The notes under the pieces: generated by a model | What the model saw: only the letters and a program-made list of their open reading frames with translations | The model's database searches: none | What the model was told of the DNA's origin: nothing | Source of the DNA: Manihot esculenta | Lineage: Eukaryota; Streptophyta; Magnoliopsida; Malpighiales; Euphorbiaceae | Assembly (NCBI RefSeq): GCF_001659605.2 | Contig: NC_035164.2 | Span: 24,958,665-25,022,664 of the forward strand | Reading direction: 5' to 3' | Length of the DNA: 64,000 nt | Made by a program: the position numbers and the translations under genes | In this document: piece by piece, positions 44,364-57,518 of the stretch | Position numbering within the stretch: the stretch's first letter is position 1 | How the letters are laid out: each line of letters opens with the position of its first letter

Positions 44364-45290
44364 TAAAGTGATGTTAAGTCTTGGGAAAGTATTCAAGGGA
44401 TTGAACTCTTGCTGTTTAACCGACTATTATGAGCCTTTTTTTTTTCTCTTTTGCACATGATATATTGATTTTTTCCAGAGAAATAAGACAGAGAAGTACT
44501 TATTTTCCCATTTTTTTTATACTTGTACGTCACATTCTGGAAAATATATTAATTTTCATAAATCTCATAACCTTACCAATAAAAAAACCCCAATTTAGCA
44601 CAAAACCCTAATTGACTTTGTTTAAGATACATGAGAGGCTAGATAATAAGAAATATTTAGGCATCCCTACTTTATTGGGTCAATGTAAACAACAAACTGT
44701 AAAGTTAGTAGAACACCGAGTTAGAGCTACAATCATGAAGTAAAAGTTCCTCTCATAAGAGGGTTAGAGTGACTTTGATTCAATATGTATTGAATAGTTT
44801 AATATCCAATTTTTTGTGGGGGTGATGATGATTGTATTAAGATTAGATATGTTATTGTCAACCATGTAGAAGGTTTGGAGGTTTGGATTTCAAAGATTTG
44901 GAGAAGTTTAATCTTGCTTATTTGGCAAACCAATGTCAGCAACTTATCAATCAACCTATTAATCTATGGGCTTAGACTCTTAAGAGTTTGATTTTCTTCA
45001 TTTATCTTTTTAGAGCTACAATAAAGAAGGTAATGTTCTTGAATTTGGTAGGGAACCGTTGTAGTTTAGGGTGTATATGATTATTGGAGATGGACAACAA
45101 ACTATTCTATGGTCTAATCTATAGGTGCCTAGAGTTGTTAGTTTTAAGTTTTCTTGTTCAACTTTTTGTCCCCATCACGTTAATAAAGTGGTAGACGTTC
45201 AACTTTTTGTCCCCATCACGTTAATAGAGTGGTAGATTTGGTTGACCATTCTACTTACATTAGATATGATCTTTAGTATATAGCTTTGTG
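44364..45290 (+). pseudogene. L1-type LINE fossil, RT C-terminal part
   Basis: Continues the LINE broken at 33037. Conceptual reading gives FFSFAHDILIFSREI (eroded active-site block, about 44435-44480), INFHKSHNLT, RYLGIPTLLGQ near 44650, a KFGGLGFKDLEKFNLAYLAKQ-like segment near 44880-44930, and an IGDGQQTILW segment near 45085. This order is typical of plant L1 ORF2. A 34-bp segment (CAACTTTTTGTCCCCATCAC) is tandemly doubled at 45161 and 45199. Confidence 0.72.
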
Positions 45291-46858
45291 ATAAAGGACT
45301 ATTTAGACTCCGTCAGGAGTTTTAACCAATATCGTTTGGCTAAGACGAAATAAGAGAAAAGATAGGCTAGAAGACTAAAAGTCTTATTGAAATTTCTCAA
45401 AGATTGAAAAGTGAGTTTCTAATAGCCAAGGGAGGCTATTTATAATAGAAATAAAACCCTAATATGCAAAATTATGAAAATATCCAAAATATCCAAAAAA
45501 ATAATTAAAATGCAAAATTGACCCCCTAAACGATGGAATTTCCATATCGAAGGCCTATGGCCCTTGTCACACTTTTGAAAGTCGTGCGTCTCGAAATTTC
45601 CTTTTCGAAAAGCTATCGTGAGTCTCTATCGGATGTCGGCAGCAAAAGTTAGGCCCGGTCCAAGTCTGCCGTAAAGTCCAAGGCTAATTGCTCCATATCA
45701 TTCCCTTCCACTTGTAAAGAACTCGAAGTCGAGTTGTCATCAGCAGGGTAGTACTGAACTAGATCCGCCACGTTAAACGTCTTGGAAATTTTCATCTCAT
45801 GTGGGAGTTCAAGAACATAGGCATTGTCATTAATTTTCTGAATGATCCGGAATGGACCAATCTTCTTGGTGTCAAGCTTTTTCTATCCTCCACCACGCTC
45901 CTTGCGTAAATACACCATAACTTGATCACCGACATTGAAGGATTTGAAATGCCTATGTTTATCAGCTGTAGCTTTATATTTATCATTGGCTTCTGTAAGG
46001 CATTGTTGTACTTGCTTGAAAACATCCACGTGCTGTTTTGCTAAGTTGCTTGCTGCAATACTATTGTGAGAACCTGTGGGAAGGGCAATAAGATCACTGT
46101 ATGCGCTGGGACTTTCCTGTATACAACAGTAAACGGTGACATCTTTGCGGAGCTATGGACAACACTATTGTTAGCAAATTCTGCTTGGGCAAGAGCAAGA
46201 TCCTAAGCAGTTTTCTTGTTACTGCAAATGCAGCGTAGAAGATTGCCAAGCGTGCAGTTTACCACTTCAGTTTGTCCATCAGTTTGGGGATGGGTAGCAC
46301 TGCTGTATCGAAGTTCAGTTCCAAAACGTTTCCATAAAGTCACCCAGAAGTGAGCTAGAAACTTCACATCTCTGTCAGAAGTAATGGTCTTGGGGACACC
46401 ATGTAAGCGAACAATCTCCTGAAAAAACAGTTTTGCCACATGAGAAGCATCATTAGTTTTCTTGCAGGGAATGAAATGCGCCATTTTGGAGAACCTGTCA
46501 ACAACAACAAAAATGGAATCAGATCCACGTTGAGTACGTGGAAGACCAAGAACAAAATCCATAGACAAGTCCTCCCAAGGATGGGCTGGAATAGGCAGTG
46601 GAGTGTATAAGCCTGTATTATGCGAATGTCCCTTTTGAGTTTAACACACTAGGCACTTCTGAACCATCCGACCTGTATCCCTTTTTAATTGTGGCCAGTA
46701 AATCGCTCCTCCAATCCAGCAATAGTCTTGTCATGCCCCAAATGACCACTCAAACCTCCTCCATGGATCTCGCGAATCAGCTTTTCCCGCAAAGAAGATC
46801 GAGGAATGCATAACATGTTCTCCTTAAAAAGAAAGCCATCATGTATTAAGAACCCATC
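45291..46858 (-). pseudogene. Second gypsy fossil, integrase region and LTR-like end
   Basis: Minus-strand frames give, in order, [20 protein letters not shown] and CLVC (integrase zinc site, about 46780-46630). The integrase core follows ([56 protein letters not shown]; 46568-46203), then AEFANNSVVHSS and a Pol end (VMVYLRKER-like to LVQYYPADD, about 45940-45690). The motif style differs from copies 1-3 and suggests a Reina/Galadriel-type chromovirus. Stops and frameshifts occur throughout. Sequence from about 45650 to 45291 is non-coding and may be its 3' LTR. The 5' part is cut off at 46859 by copy 2. Confidence 0.75.
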
Positions 46859-47640
46859 TGTAATACCCGGCTAGACTCCGGTATCGGAATTCCTACCGTC
46901 CGGTAGAATCTCGGGTGTCGGAGACCTCTAGAAGGGTAAAACCATGTTTTTATAAAATGTTTTAATGTGTTTTATGTTTTTAATCAAGAAAGAAAATGAG
47001 TTTTTGCATGAAAATAGCCTTGGAGGAAAACTCAGGTTCGGCCGCCGAACATGCATGCCTTCGGGAGCGCTTTAGGCCCCCGAAAGCATAAGTGAGGGAA
47101 GTCCAGGTTCGGCCGTCGAACATGGCATGCATGCGAAGGCACGTTCGGCTCCCGAATGTGGCCTGGCTAGCCACCTATAAAGGGGTCCCTTAGCCGAAAA
47201 CGGGCGAGCTTTTCTCCCCATTTTCGGCCAAGGTGAGCTCTCCGCCGCCCCTCACCGATCTTGAGTTCCTTCCTTCAAATCTTTCACGATTTTCACTAGT
47301 TTTCACCTTGTTTTGAAGATTTTCGAGTATAAAGCGAGTTTTGGAGCTTTGAGGTTCAAGAAACTCAATCTCTCCCATCTCCGAGCTAGGGTCGTTTTCC
47401 TCTCGATCTTTAAGAGGTAAGGACCGATCTTGAGCTCACTATATGTTTTAAACAAGTTTTAAGTTGATTCATGGAGTAGAAATGCATGTTTAGGTTGTTT
47501 TGAGTTTATGGGTTTAATGTGTGGTTATGAGCAATGTGGGTATATTTGATGTGTTGTAGTTGGGGTTTAGGCTAGTTTGAGACCCCTATGAACTTGTATG
47601 CTTGATTGTGTATGATTGGGAGTGTTGTAGAATAGGTTTA
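46859..47640 (+). repeat. Gypsy copy 2 truncated 5' LTR
   Basis: Starts TGTAATACCCGGCTAG after ...AACCCATC. Palindromes lie at 47037 and 47108, TATAAAGG near 47176. It follows the copy 1 LTR up to GAATAGGTTTATGCA, equivalent to about 36835, where it jumps into Gag. Confidence 0.88.
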
Positions 47641-50600
47641 TGCACCTTTCTATCTACCCCTACCCTACCTACATGCCTTATCCACCTTTCTATCTACCCT
47701 ACCCACAGTACCCAGCTTATCCACCCTCACCCTTCTATCCTAACCCAGCAAACCCCACCTCGGGGAATGCTGCACCCCCACCTCCACCACCTACAGAACC
47801 AGCAGCCCCAGTTGCTCAACCTTCTAGACCTAACTCAGCCGGTGGGAGCAAGGTGAAGATGACAGATTACCTTAAGCTGGATGCTCCCAAATACAAGTCA
47901 GGGGATGACCCCTTTGAGTACCTGAGGGTAGTGAAGACGATAGCGGACGAGCTAGGGGCAGACGACAGCAGGGCCATTCAGATGGCAGGGTTCACTTTAA
48001 AGTGCAAAAAGGCACGGGAATGGTTCAAGTGTTATGTTGACCCAAGACTAGACGACATGACATGGGAGGAATTTGCAAATGAGTTTGCTGGATGGGCTTT
48101 TCCAGACAGTTCCAGAGAACTGAAGATGATTGAGTTTGAGCAGCTGAGGCAGTCAGAACACATGAGTGTAGAGGAGTACACGGATAAATTCTTGGAGCTA
48201 TTGCCTTTTTCAGGGCAAGCTCTAGATACAGATTCGAAGAAAGCCAAGAGATATGTTATGAAACTGCATTCTAGGTACTCCTCTTTAATTCAGTCAGTTG
48301 AGAGGGAAAGTTTCCACACTGTGGTGGATATGGCCCGAAGGATGGAGGCTAGTGCTATAATTGAGGGGTCAGTGAAGCAGTCAGTGACCCAGTCTTCAGG
48401 GGTTAAGACCCTAGGCAGAGGAGGGCTAGGTCCCTCTTCTCAGAGTTCAAGTAGCAAGAAGTGGAGTAACACCACCAAGAAGTCGAAGAAGAACAAGTTT
48501 TGGAGTAAGTTGAAATCCAGTCTGGGATTAGGCGGTGGCTCGAGCTCAGGCTCAGATGGTACAGAATGCCTAAGGTGTGGGAAGCCACACAAGGGAGTGT
48601 GTCGGGCTGGGACTAATGCATGTTTCAGATGTGGACAGGAGGGACACATGGCTCGGGAGTGTCCTAGAGCACCTTTTATGGGCCAGCCCCAGCAGACAGC
48701 TTCTGGTAGTGTGGCACAGCCAGCAGCTCCAGCCACAACTCAGGGCAGTGGCAGAGGTAGAGGGAGAGGGGCAACCTCTTCTTCTGGTTCCCGGGGTGAA
48801 GGTCCGTCAGCTCCAGCCAGGATCTTCACCATGACACAGCAGGAGGCTAACACATCCAACACCGTGGTGTCAGGTAATCTCATCATTGGGTGTTCTGATG
48901 TGTATGCTTTAATGGACCCGGGTGCATCTCATTCTTTTATTGCTCCGAGAGCCGTTGAGAGGTTGGGTCTGATAGTCTCTGGGTTAGAGTGTCCCCTATG
49001 GGTCAGTGGACCCAAGTGTGACCCGTCAGTGGCAGAGTCAGTCTGCCAGTACAGTCCAGTTTTTGTTGAGGGAAGATGCCTTTCTGCCGACCTTGTGGTT
49101 CTAGATTTGACAGATTTTGACGTCATTCTAGGGATGGATTGGCTATCTACCCATGGTGCTACCTTGGACTGCAGAGACAAGGTAGTCAGGTTTAGAGATC
49201 AGAACGGGTCAGAGGTCTTCTTCAAAGGAGACAAGAGGGGTACACCTAGAGGTCTGATATCAGCTCTTCAGGCTCGTAGGTTGCTTAGGAAGGGATGTCA
49301 GGGGTATTTGGCTCATGTGAGAGAGTTAGATAGTCAGGTCAGGGAGCCAGCCTCAGTGCCAGTTGTCAGAGAATTTCAGGATATTTTTCCAGAGGAGCTT
49401 CTAGGACTACCACCTGTTAGGGAGATAGAGTTTGAAATCGAATTAATGCCTGGAACTAGACCGATCTCTATTCCTCCCTACAGGATGGCTCCAGCTGAGT
49501 TGAAAGAATTGAAGGAACAGTTGCAAGAGCTGGTAGGAAAGGGCTTCATCCGACCGAGTACCTCACCTTGGGGTGCTCCAGTCTTATTTGTGAGAAAGAA
49601 GGATGGGTCCCTTAGACTTTGTATCGACTACAGGCAGTTGAACAAAGTCACTACCAAGAATAAGTACCCATTGCCAAGGATCGATGATCTATTCGACCAG
49701 CTAGCAGGAGCGGGTTGTTTCTCCAAAATAGATCTGAGATCTGGGTACCATCAACTGAGGATAAGAGAGGAAGATGTGCCAAAGACAGCTTTCAGGACTA
49801 GATATGGGCATTTTGAGTTCCTTGTTATGCCGTTCGGGTTAACCAATGCCCCTGCAGCATTCATGGATCTCATGAACAGAGTATTCAGCCAATACCTGGA
49901 CCACTTTGTTATTGTCTTCATAGATGATATCTTAGTGTATTCCAGGAATGCAGAGGAGTATGCCCATCATCTGGGGTTAGTTCTACAGACCTTGAGGTAA
50001 CATGGCTTGTATGCCAAGTTCTCCAAGTGTGAGTTCTGGCTGAGGAGCATCTCTTTCTTGGGGCATGTGGTATCAGAAAATGGAATAGAGGTAGACCCCA
50101 GGAAAGTGGAAGCTGTGACTAACTGGCCTAGACCCACCACAGTAACAGAGATCAAGAGCTTCTTGGGTTTGGCAAGTTACTACAGGAGGTTCGTTCAGGA
50201 CTTCTCCAAGATAGCAGCTCCTATGACCAGACTGACTAAGAAGAACCAGAGGTTCGTGTGGACCGACCAGTGTGAAGAGAGCTTTGAGGAGCTCAAGAAG
50301 AGGTTGACTTCAGCACCGGTGTTAGCCCTGCCATCTAGTAATGAAGACTTCTCAATGTTTTGTGATGCGTCCCGTATGGGACTGGGTTGTGTGCTAATGC
50401 AGAATGAAAGGGTGATTGCTTATGCTTCTAGGCAGCTGAAGAAGCACGAGTTGAATTACCCTACACATGACCTAGAGATGGCAGCGGTAATCTTTGCGCT
50501 CAAGATGTAGAGGCATTAGCTTTATGGGATAAAATGTGAGATCTTCACAGATCATAAGAGCCTGCAGTACATCCTGAGTCAGAGAGAGCTGAATTTGAGA

Positions 50601-52259
50601 CAGAGAAGATGGGTAGAACTGCTTAGTGACTATGATTGCAAAATACAGTACCATCCGGGTAAGGCGAACGTTGTGGCGGACGCCTTAAGCCGGAAATCAC
50701 TTGGCAGTTTATCCCACATATCAGCAGAGAGGAGGCCGGTGGTGAAGGAGTTTTACAAGCTCATTAGTGAAGGTCTACAGTTGAAGTTGTCTGGTACAGG
50801 TGCTTTGATTGCCCAGATGAGAGTGGCACCCGTGTTTCTGGAGCAAGTAGCTCAGAAACAGCATGAGGACCCAGAGTTAGTGAAGATTGCCAGGACTGTT
50901 CAGTCAGGCAAAGATAGTGAGTTCAGATTCGACAGCAAGGGGATCCTCCGCTATGGGAGCAGACTATGTGTACTAGATGACATAGGGCTAAAGGGAGACA
51001 TTATAAGAGAGGCTCATAATGCAAGATACAGCGTTCACCCCGGAGCCACCAAAATGTATCAAGATTTGAAGAAGGTGTATTGGTGAACAGCTATGAAGAG
51101 AGAAGTGATACAGTTCGTGTCAGCCTGCGAAGTGTGTCAGAGGGTGAAGCTGGAACATCAGAAGCTGGCTGGAATGCTTAACCCGCTACCTATTCCAGAG
51201 TGGAAATGGGAGAACATAGCTATGGACTTCGTAGTGGGGTTACTGGCGACGTCCAACAGATTGGATTCCATATGGGTGATTGTGGACAGACTCACCAAAT
51301 CTGCTCACTTCATCCCTGTCAGGAGTGGCTATTCTGTGGACAAGTTGGCGCAGGTGTATGTTGATGAGGTTGTTAGGCTGCATGGGGTCCCTGTTTCTAT
51401 AGTATCCGATCGAGGGCCCCAGTTCACCTCCAGGTTTTGGCGGAGTCTGCAGGATGCTATGGGTACAAGGTTGGATTTTTGCACTGCTTTCCATCCACAG
51501 ACGTTCGGACAATCAGAGAGGACCATCCAGACAATAGAGGATATGCTCAGAATATGTGTGCTGGATTTTGGAGGTTCTTGGAGGCAGCATCTACCTTTGG
51601 TGGAGTTCGCCTACAATAACAGCCATCATGCCAGCATAGGGATGGCCCCATATGAAGCCTTGTATGGAAGGAAGTGCAGGTCACCTGTTTGCTGGGAAGA
51701 AGTTGGAGAAAAGGCCTTGGCAGGGCCTGAGCTAGTAGAGATCACCAGCAGGGTGGTACCCGCCATCAGAGAAAGGATCAAGATTGCTGCAAGCAGACAG
51801 AAAAGTTATGCAGATATCCGCAGAAGGCAAGTAGAGTTTCAGGAGGGGGATCTGGTATTGCTCAAGGTGTCTCCTATGAAAGGAGTGGTTCGCTTTGGGA
51901 AGAAAGGTAAACTAGCCCCACGATACATCGGACCCTTTGAAATCTTGCAAAAGATTGGAAATGTGTCGTACAAGCTGGATTTACCTGCTTCAATGGAAAG
52001 AATCCATCAGGTTTTCCATGTTTCCATGTTGAGGAAGTTTGTGTCAGATCCGGGCAATGTTCTTAGTGAGCCTGATGTGGAGATCCAAGAAGATCTCACT
52101 TATGTTGAGCAGCCAGTACGGATCATAGACACCCAGATTAGGAAGCTGAGAAACAAGGAAATCCCGATGGTGAAAGTCCTGTGGAACCACCACAATTTGG
52201 AAGAATGCACTTAGGAGACATGGGAGTCCATGCTCCAGCAGTACCCTTATCTCTTCTGA
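47640..52259 (+). pseudogene. Gypsy copy 2 Gag-Pol with LTR-derived start
   Basis: One frame throughout, broken by stops at 49998-50000 (TAA), 50508-50510 (TAG), 50517-50519 (TAG), 51084-51086 (TGA) and 52212-52214 (TAG). The first 786 codons are open. They run from an ATG contributed by the LTR, through the Gag domain, zinc knuckle ([14 protein letters not shown]) and protease (DPGASHSFI), to RT motif FIDDILVYS. About 125 N-terminal Gag residues are lost. RNase H and integrase follow after the stops, with HPQTFGQSERT in place of HPQTDGQSERT. The C-terminal tail is as in copy 1. Not functional. Confidence 0.9.
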
Positions 52260-52357
52260 GGTTAGTTTTATGTGTGTTTTATGTGTATGATGTGTGTTAT
52301 GCCTTGCTTGTACTAGTTGAGGAACATTCGGGGACGAATGTTCTTAAGGGAGGAGAA

Positions 52358-52625
52358 TGTAATACCCGGCTAGACTCCGGTATCGGAATTCCTACCGTCC
52401 GGTGGAATCTCGAGTGTCGGAGACCTCTAGAAGGGTAAAACCATGTTTTTATAAAATGTTTTAATGTGTTTTATGCTTTTAATCAAGAAAGAAAATGAGT
52501 TTTTGCATGAAAATAGCCTTGGAGGAAAACTCAGGTCCGGCCGCTGAACATGCATGCCTTCGAGAGCGCTTTAGGCCCCCGAAAGCATAAGTGAGGGAAG
52601 TCTAGGTTCGGCCGCCGAACCTTAT
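52358..52625 (+). repeat. Gypsy copy 2 3' LTR, cut short
   Basis: Starts TGTAATACCCGG after the polypurine tract and ends within a palindrome region (GTTCGGCCGCCGAACCTTAT), where copy 3's LTR begins in the opposite orientation. Confidence 0.85.
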
Positions 52626-55600
52626 TGTAACGACCCAAAAATCGGACCGCTATCGACGCTAGGATCCAGGTCGGCATAAGGCCGCCGGGACCCGTAGTAA
52701 GCCTAACATTCAACCTGTGAACCTGTTTAATCCCATACATGATCAACAACATACATAAAAATTAAAACTTTTCTTTCATTCATTTTCTCATACACCAAAC
52801 TCAACCTGTGCATGCACTGAACATAAACATAACCATAAACATTGACACCTCTTTGGGATCTCATCAATGCCCCAATGGGTGACATAACATGTGTTGAGTT
52901 GGTTTACATAAACATCATAAAACATCTAAGATCATGTATTAAAAGGGATAACAACATTCTATGGTCAAGCACACCTCTAACATCCATGAACATCATTACA
53001 TTACATTTCTATACTGTACTTATACATGATTGTACTAAACATAATATCTCAACATTATTCATGTCCACACTATCTATTGCATAACCAAGACTTCATTACT
53101 CTTGCTGACCTCCTGGTCTACCCTGTACCTGCAAACCTGGGGGTTAAGGGAGAGGGGTGAGCTACTAGAGCCCAGTGAGCAGAATAATAAAACATTTATA
53201 TTAAAGGTTCATGCTTTCATGGAATGCATCACATCACAACTAATCATATCAAGGATGAACTTTTCACCACTTAGCCCTCTACATTTTCCAATTATGCCAG
53301 GGGCGTAGTGTAGGCCACACCTGGTCTTCCTCTTATACATAACATATCATACATGACCAACTGTGCCGGGGTGTAGTGCAGGCCACACCCGGTCTTTCTC
53401 TTACATAGTGCCAGGGGCGTAGTGCAGGCCACACCTGGACTTCCATATCATATCATCATGTCATAGCATATGAGGGCTAATGGATCATTCAACATTCATC
53501 CACATCAACGACATTTTATGCAATGCAACATATTCGTGAATTCTAATGCATACACTCTAATATATATCACATGGCATTCATGATGCGTGAGTCATGCTGA
53601 ACTTTCATTTAATTTCTCAATTTAAAACATTAAGTTTAGTTCCACTCACCTCTGGCTGAAGCTCTACTGACTCACTGCTGGGGTCCTCGGTTCCTCGGGT
53701 CCGAACTTACACAGGTAGACTCAAATGAGGAACCAAACATCTATGATCATAACTCTAAAATACTCCCCAAAAAACCCCCTAAAACACCTTGAAACAATCA
53801 CATAAATCATGCAAAGGAGGGCTGGACAGGGCACTTTCGGCGGCAGGTTCGGCGACCGAAAGGCCCTCCAGAGATGAAAGTCATGCACCTTCGGCGGCAC
53901 TTTCGGCGGCCGAAGGTTCCCTCCAGAGACGAAAGTCATGCATGTTCGGCGATGTAACGACCCGAAAACCGATACCCTACCGTAACGGCCCGAACCGCCA
54001 CCAGCGCTGGGATCCAGATCGGCTTAAGGCCGCCGGGACCCGTAGCAAGCTAAACATACCTCCTATCACCTGGTCAAATCCCATACATGATCAAAACTTA
54101 AACATAAAAACTTAAACATCTGATGTATATACCGAGCCTGACCTGTATGCAACATAACTGAAAACATAAAGAAACCCCCCTACTAAAGCCCTCATCAAAA
54201 CTCTAGTTGGGTCAACATAACATACATCAAGCCGGAGACACATCCAAAGAACTAGAACCTAACCTGTGCATGCATCAGACCACAAACACAAGACCTCCAC
54301 TAGGGTCCTCATCATTACCATAGCGTGGTAAACAACACATGCCACAAGATTAGTTCAAACATAACTCAACATCTAGCATAACATACATCATGTATTAAAC
54401 AGGGACTAACCAAGTCTCAGGGCCAAGCACAGTACTAATCCATAAGCATAACTCCACTCAACTTTACATTACATTCTTTTACAAAACATTATATCAATGT
54501 ATAATACATGTCCACACTAAAAGTACTAACCTAATACTATTACATGAGCAAGACCTTTACCCTTGACGTCTTCTTGGCCTACCACTGACCTGCAAAACTG
54601 GGGTTAGGGGAGAGGGGTGAGCTAAAAAGCCCAGTGAGTAGAAACAAAGAAAACAGTTCATTAATTACATACTTTCATGAAATGCGTCACATCACAAACA
54701 TTCCACATAACAGACGGACATGACCACCAAAACTCCCTCTGCATAGTGCCTGGCCCACGAAGGGACTTACCCAGGTCTTTCATACATAACATGGGCTATT
54801 AGGGTCGCCTTGGTCCATCCACATCCACAATAAATAATGCAATGCGTCATATTCGTGTAACTAGTGCAATCAACCTATTACATATAAACATGATGCGTGA
54901 ACATGCTTTAGGCATTTGATTTCGTAAAATAAAAGATTAAGTTTAGTTCTACTCACCTCTGGCAGACGCTGAACTGACTCTGCAACTGCTAACACTGATG
55001 GCCTCCTCGATCCCTCTGGTCCGATTCTACACAGGTGGACTCGAATGAGGTGCCAACACACTCTAAACAACTCATAAACAACTACCCGAAAACCCATTAA
55101 AACATCACTTAAACATGCATAGAAAACAACCTTGAAAAGGCTGGACAGGGCACTTTCGGCGGCCGAACCCTCTCTCCAGAGACGAAACTCGGGCACTTTC
55201 GGCGGCACCTTCGGCGGCCGAAAGTCCCACTCCAGAGACGAAAGTCAGGCACTTTCGGCGGCCGAATCCTTCCTTCGGCGGCCGAAAGTCTGCTTTCAAG
55301 CCAAAACTCAACTTTCGGGGGCAAGGTTAGGCGGCCAAACCATGCATCCAAAGGCAGGTTCGGCGGCCGAAACCACCTTCGGCGGCCGAACCTGAGTTCT
55401 TCCCAGAAAGGCAGAACTCAGCTTCTCATGCATTGAAGCCTCTCAAACCTTCCAACACCCCAAAACAAGCACCCAGCTTACCAAAACATGCATAAACCCT
55501 TAACCATGCACAAAGGAGTTTAAACAAGCTTAAACTCCAACAAAGAACATCAAAAAGCATACTTAAATGGCTTATGACCCACATAAGCCAAAACCAACAA

Positions 55601-57420
55601 AACTATCCAAAATCTCACTTGCTCTTTCCCACTCATGCATACACTCTCCCACATACATAACCTAGCCTAAACATTCAACATAGCATCATATAAACATACA
55701 TGAGCATCACATAACATACATTGGGCATAAAACCCACATAAATCCTAACATGCATATCTACACATACTCTACCATTAAAACCTTCATAAAACTTCAAAAG
55801 ACACTAGGAAAGCAAAGATCTACACTTACCTCTTGAAGATCGAGGGTTGCGTGATCTCTAACTCGGAGGCGTGGAGAATCCAAGCCCCAAAAGCTCCAAG
55901 CTCCCAAAACTTCGATCTAAGCTTTAAAACTTCAAAACGAGGGTAGATCTCATGAAAACTTTGAGGGATGGGTAGAAAAAGCATAAAAACGACCAAAGGA
56001 GCACAAGAACTCACCTGAGCTCGAGAATGGGGAGAAAACTCGCCCATTTCCGATCTGAGGGCCCTTTATAGGTGGCCTGGTCAGAGACCTTCGGCAGCCT
56101 AACGTGCCCCCTAAACTCATGCATGTTCGGCGGCCGAACTTGACTTTCGGCGGCCGAACCTTGGCTCGTTCAAACAAGACTTTCGGAGGCCAAAGGCGCT
56201 CCCGAAGCCTTTCCATGTTCGGCGGCCGAACTTCACTTTCGGCGGCCGAACCTGGCAAATGCCTCCTTGGTCTTTTCTTTTCAAAAACTCAATTCTTTTT
56301 CATTTAAAACTATGAAATCAGTAAAAACCTTTTAGAAAACACATTTTACTCCTCTAGAAGCCTCTGGCATCTTCAGAATTCCAGATTCCAACGGAGATTC
56401 CGCCGGAAGGTAGGGATTCCGATGCCGGAATCTAGCCGGGTATTACAGGCGGCACCTTCGGCAGCCGAAAGACCCTTCCAGAGCCGAAAGTCATCTTTCG
56501 GGGGTAGGGTTCGGCAGCCGATTCATGCTACCACAGGCAGGTTCGGCGGCCGAAAGAACCTTCAGCTGCCGAACCTGGTTTCTCCCAAAAGGGCAGAAAC
56601 TCAGCTCAACATGCATAAACGCCTCCCAACACATTCCATCATGCATTCTCCTATTCTACAACATGCATACTCAAGTATACAAGCTCCTAGGGGCTTCAAA
56701 CTATCCTAAACCCTATCTACAACACATCAAACAACCCACATTGTTCATAAACATACATAAACTCAAAAACATAACCATAACCTATCATGCATTTCTACCC
56801 CATAGATCTTCATAAAACTAGTTTAAAACATGCAAGAAAGGTTGGATCTAAGCTTACCTCTTGAAGATCGAGAGGAAAGACGATCCTAGCTTGGAGGTAG
56901 GGAGAAATCCACTCTTTGGTCTCCAAGCTTCCAAACTTGCTCTTTTTGCTCAAATCTCTTCAAATCAACATAAAGCTTGTTAAAACATGAAAGATCGGAG
57001 GAAAAACATCAAAAACGAACCAAAGGAGAGCATGAACTCACCGTGGCCGAAAATGGGGAGAAAACTCGCCCGTTTTGGCCATGGAGCTCTTATATAGGGC
57101 TGGCAGACCACCTTTCGGCAGCCGAACGTGCCCCCACATCTCATGCAAGTTCGGCGGCCAAACATGAGGTTCGGCGGCCGAACCTTTGAGATTTTCGGAA
57201 GCCTAACTTGCCTCCCTAAATAATCCAATGTTCGGCGGCCGAACCTGGAAATGCCTCCTTGGTCTTTTTCATTTAAAAACTCAATTCCTTTTTGCTTAAA
57301 TTCATAAAATACGTTAAAGCATTTTATAAAAACATAATTTTACCCTTCTAGAGGTTTTCGACATCCGAGATTCCACCCGACGGTAGGAATTCCGATATCG
57401 GAGTCTAGCCGGGTATTACA
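52626..57420 (-). repeat. Gypsy copy 3 3' LTR, split by a solo LTR
   Basis: Plus-strand view: TGTAACGACCC at 52626 through ...GGTATTACA at 57420. Palindrome clusters lie near 53836-53950 and 56455-57240; TATATAAG on the minus strand near 57090. The part 52626-53600 closely matches 62763-63740, the same part of the 5' LTR. Confidence 0.88.
53953..56447 (-). mobile_element. Solo gypsy LTR inside the copy 3 LTR
   Basis: 2495 bp, TGTAACGACCC...GGGTATTACA on the plus strand, with flanks GGCGA (53948-53952) and GGCGG (56448-56452), one mismatch. It contains at least ten TTCGGCGGCCGAA palindromes (near 55155, 55209, 55254, 55272, 55358, 55377, 56128, 56146, 56219 and 56236). It is related to, but clearly diverged from, the LTRs of copies 1-3, so it is a second subfamily. 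No internal region remains. Confidence 0.87.
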
Positions 57421-57518
57421 TTCTTCCCCCCTTAAGAACATTCATCCCCGAATGTTCACCAAACAACATAGCATGGCAACAAACATAAACATACACATAG
57501 GAACACATAACACTTGCC

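Larger units (their letters stand above)
46859..52625 (+). mobile_element. Gypsy chromovirus copy 2, truncated
   Basis: Same family as copy 1. A truncated 5' LTR (46859 to about 47640) is joined directly to the middle of Gag, so the rest of the LTR, the PBS and the Gag N-terminus are missing. Pol ends at 52259, a polypurine tract (AAGGGAGGAGAA) follows, and the 3' LTR starts at 52358 but stops at 52625, where the minus-strand LTR of copy 3 begins. No target duplication can be checked. Confidence 0.88.
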
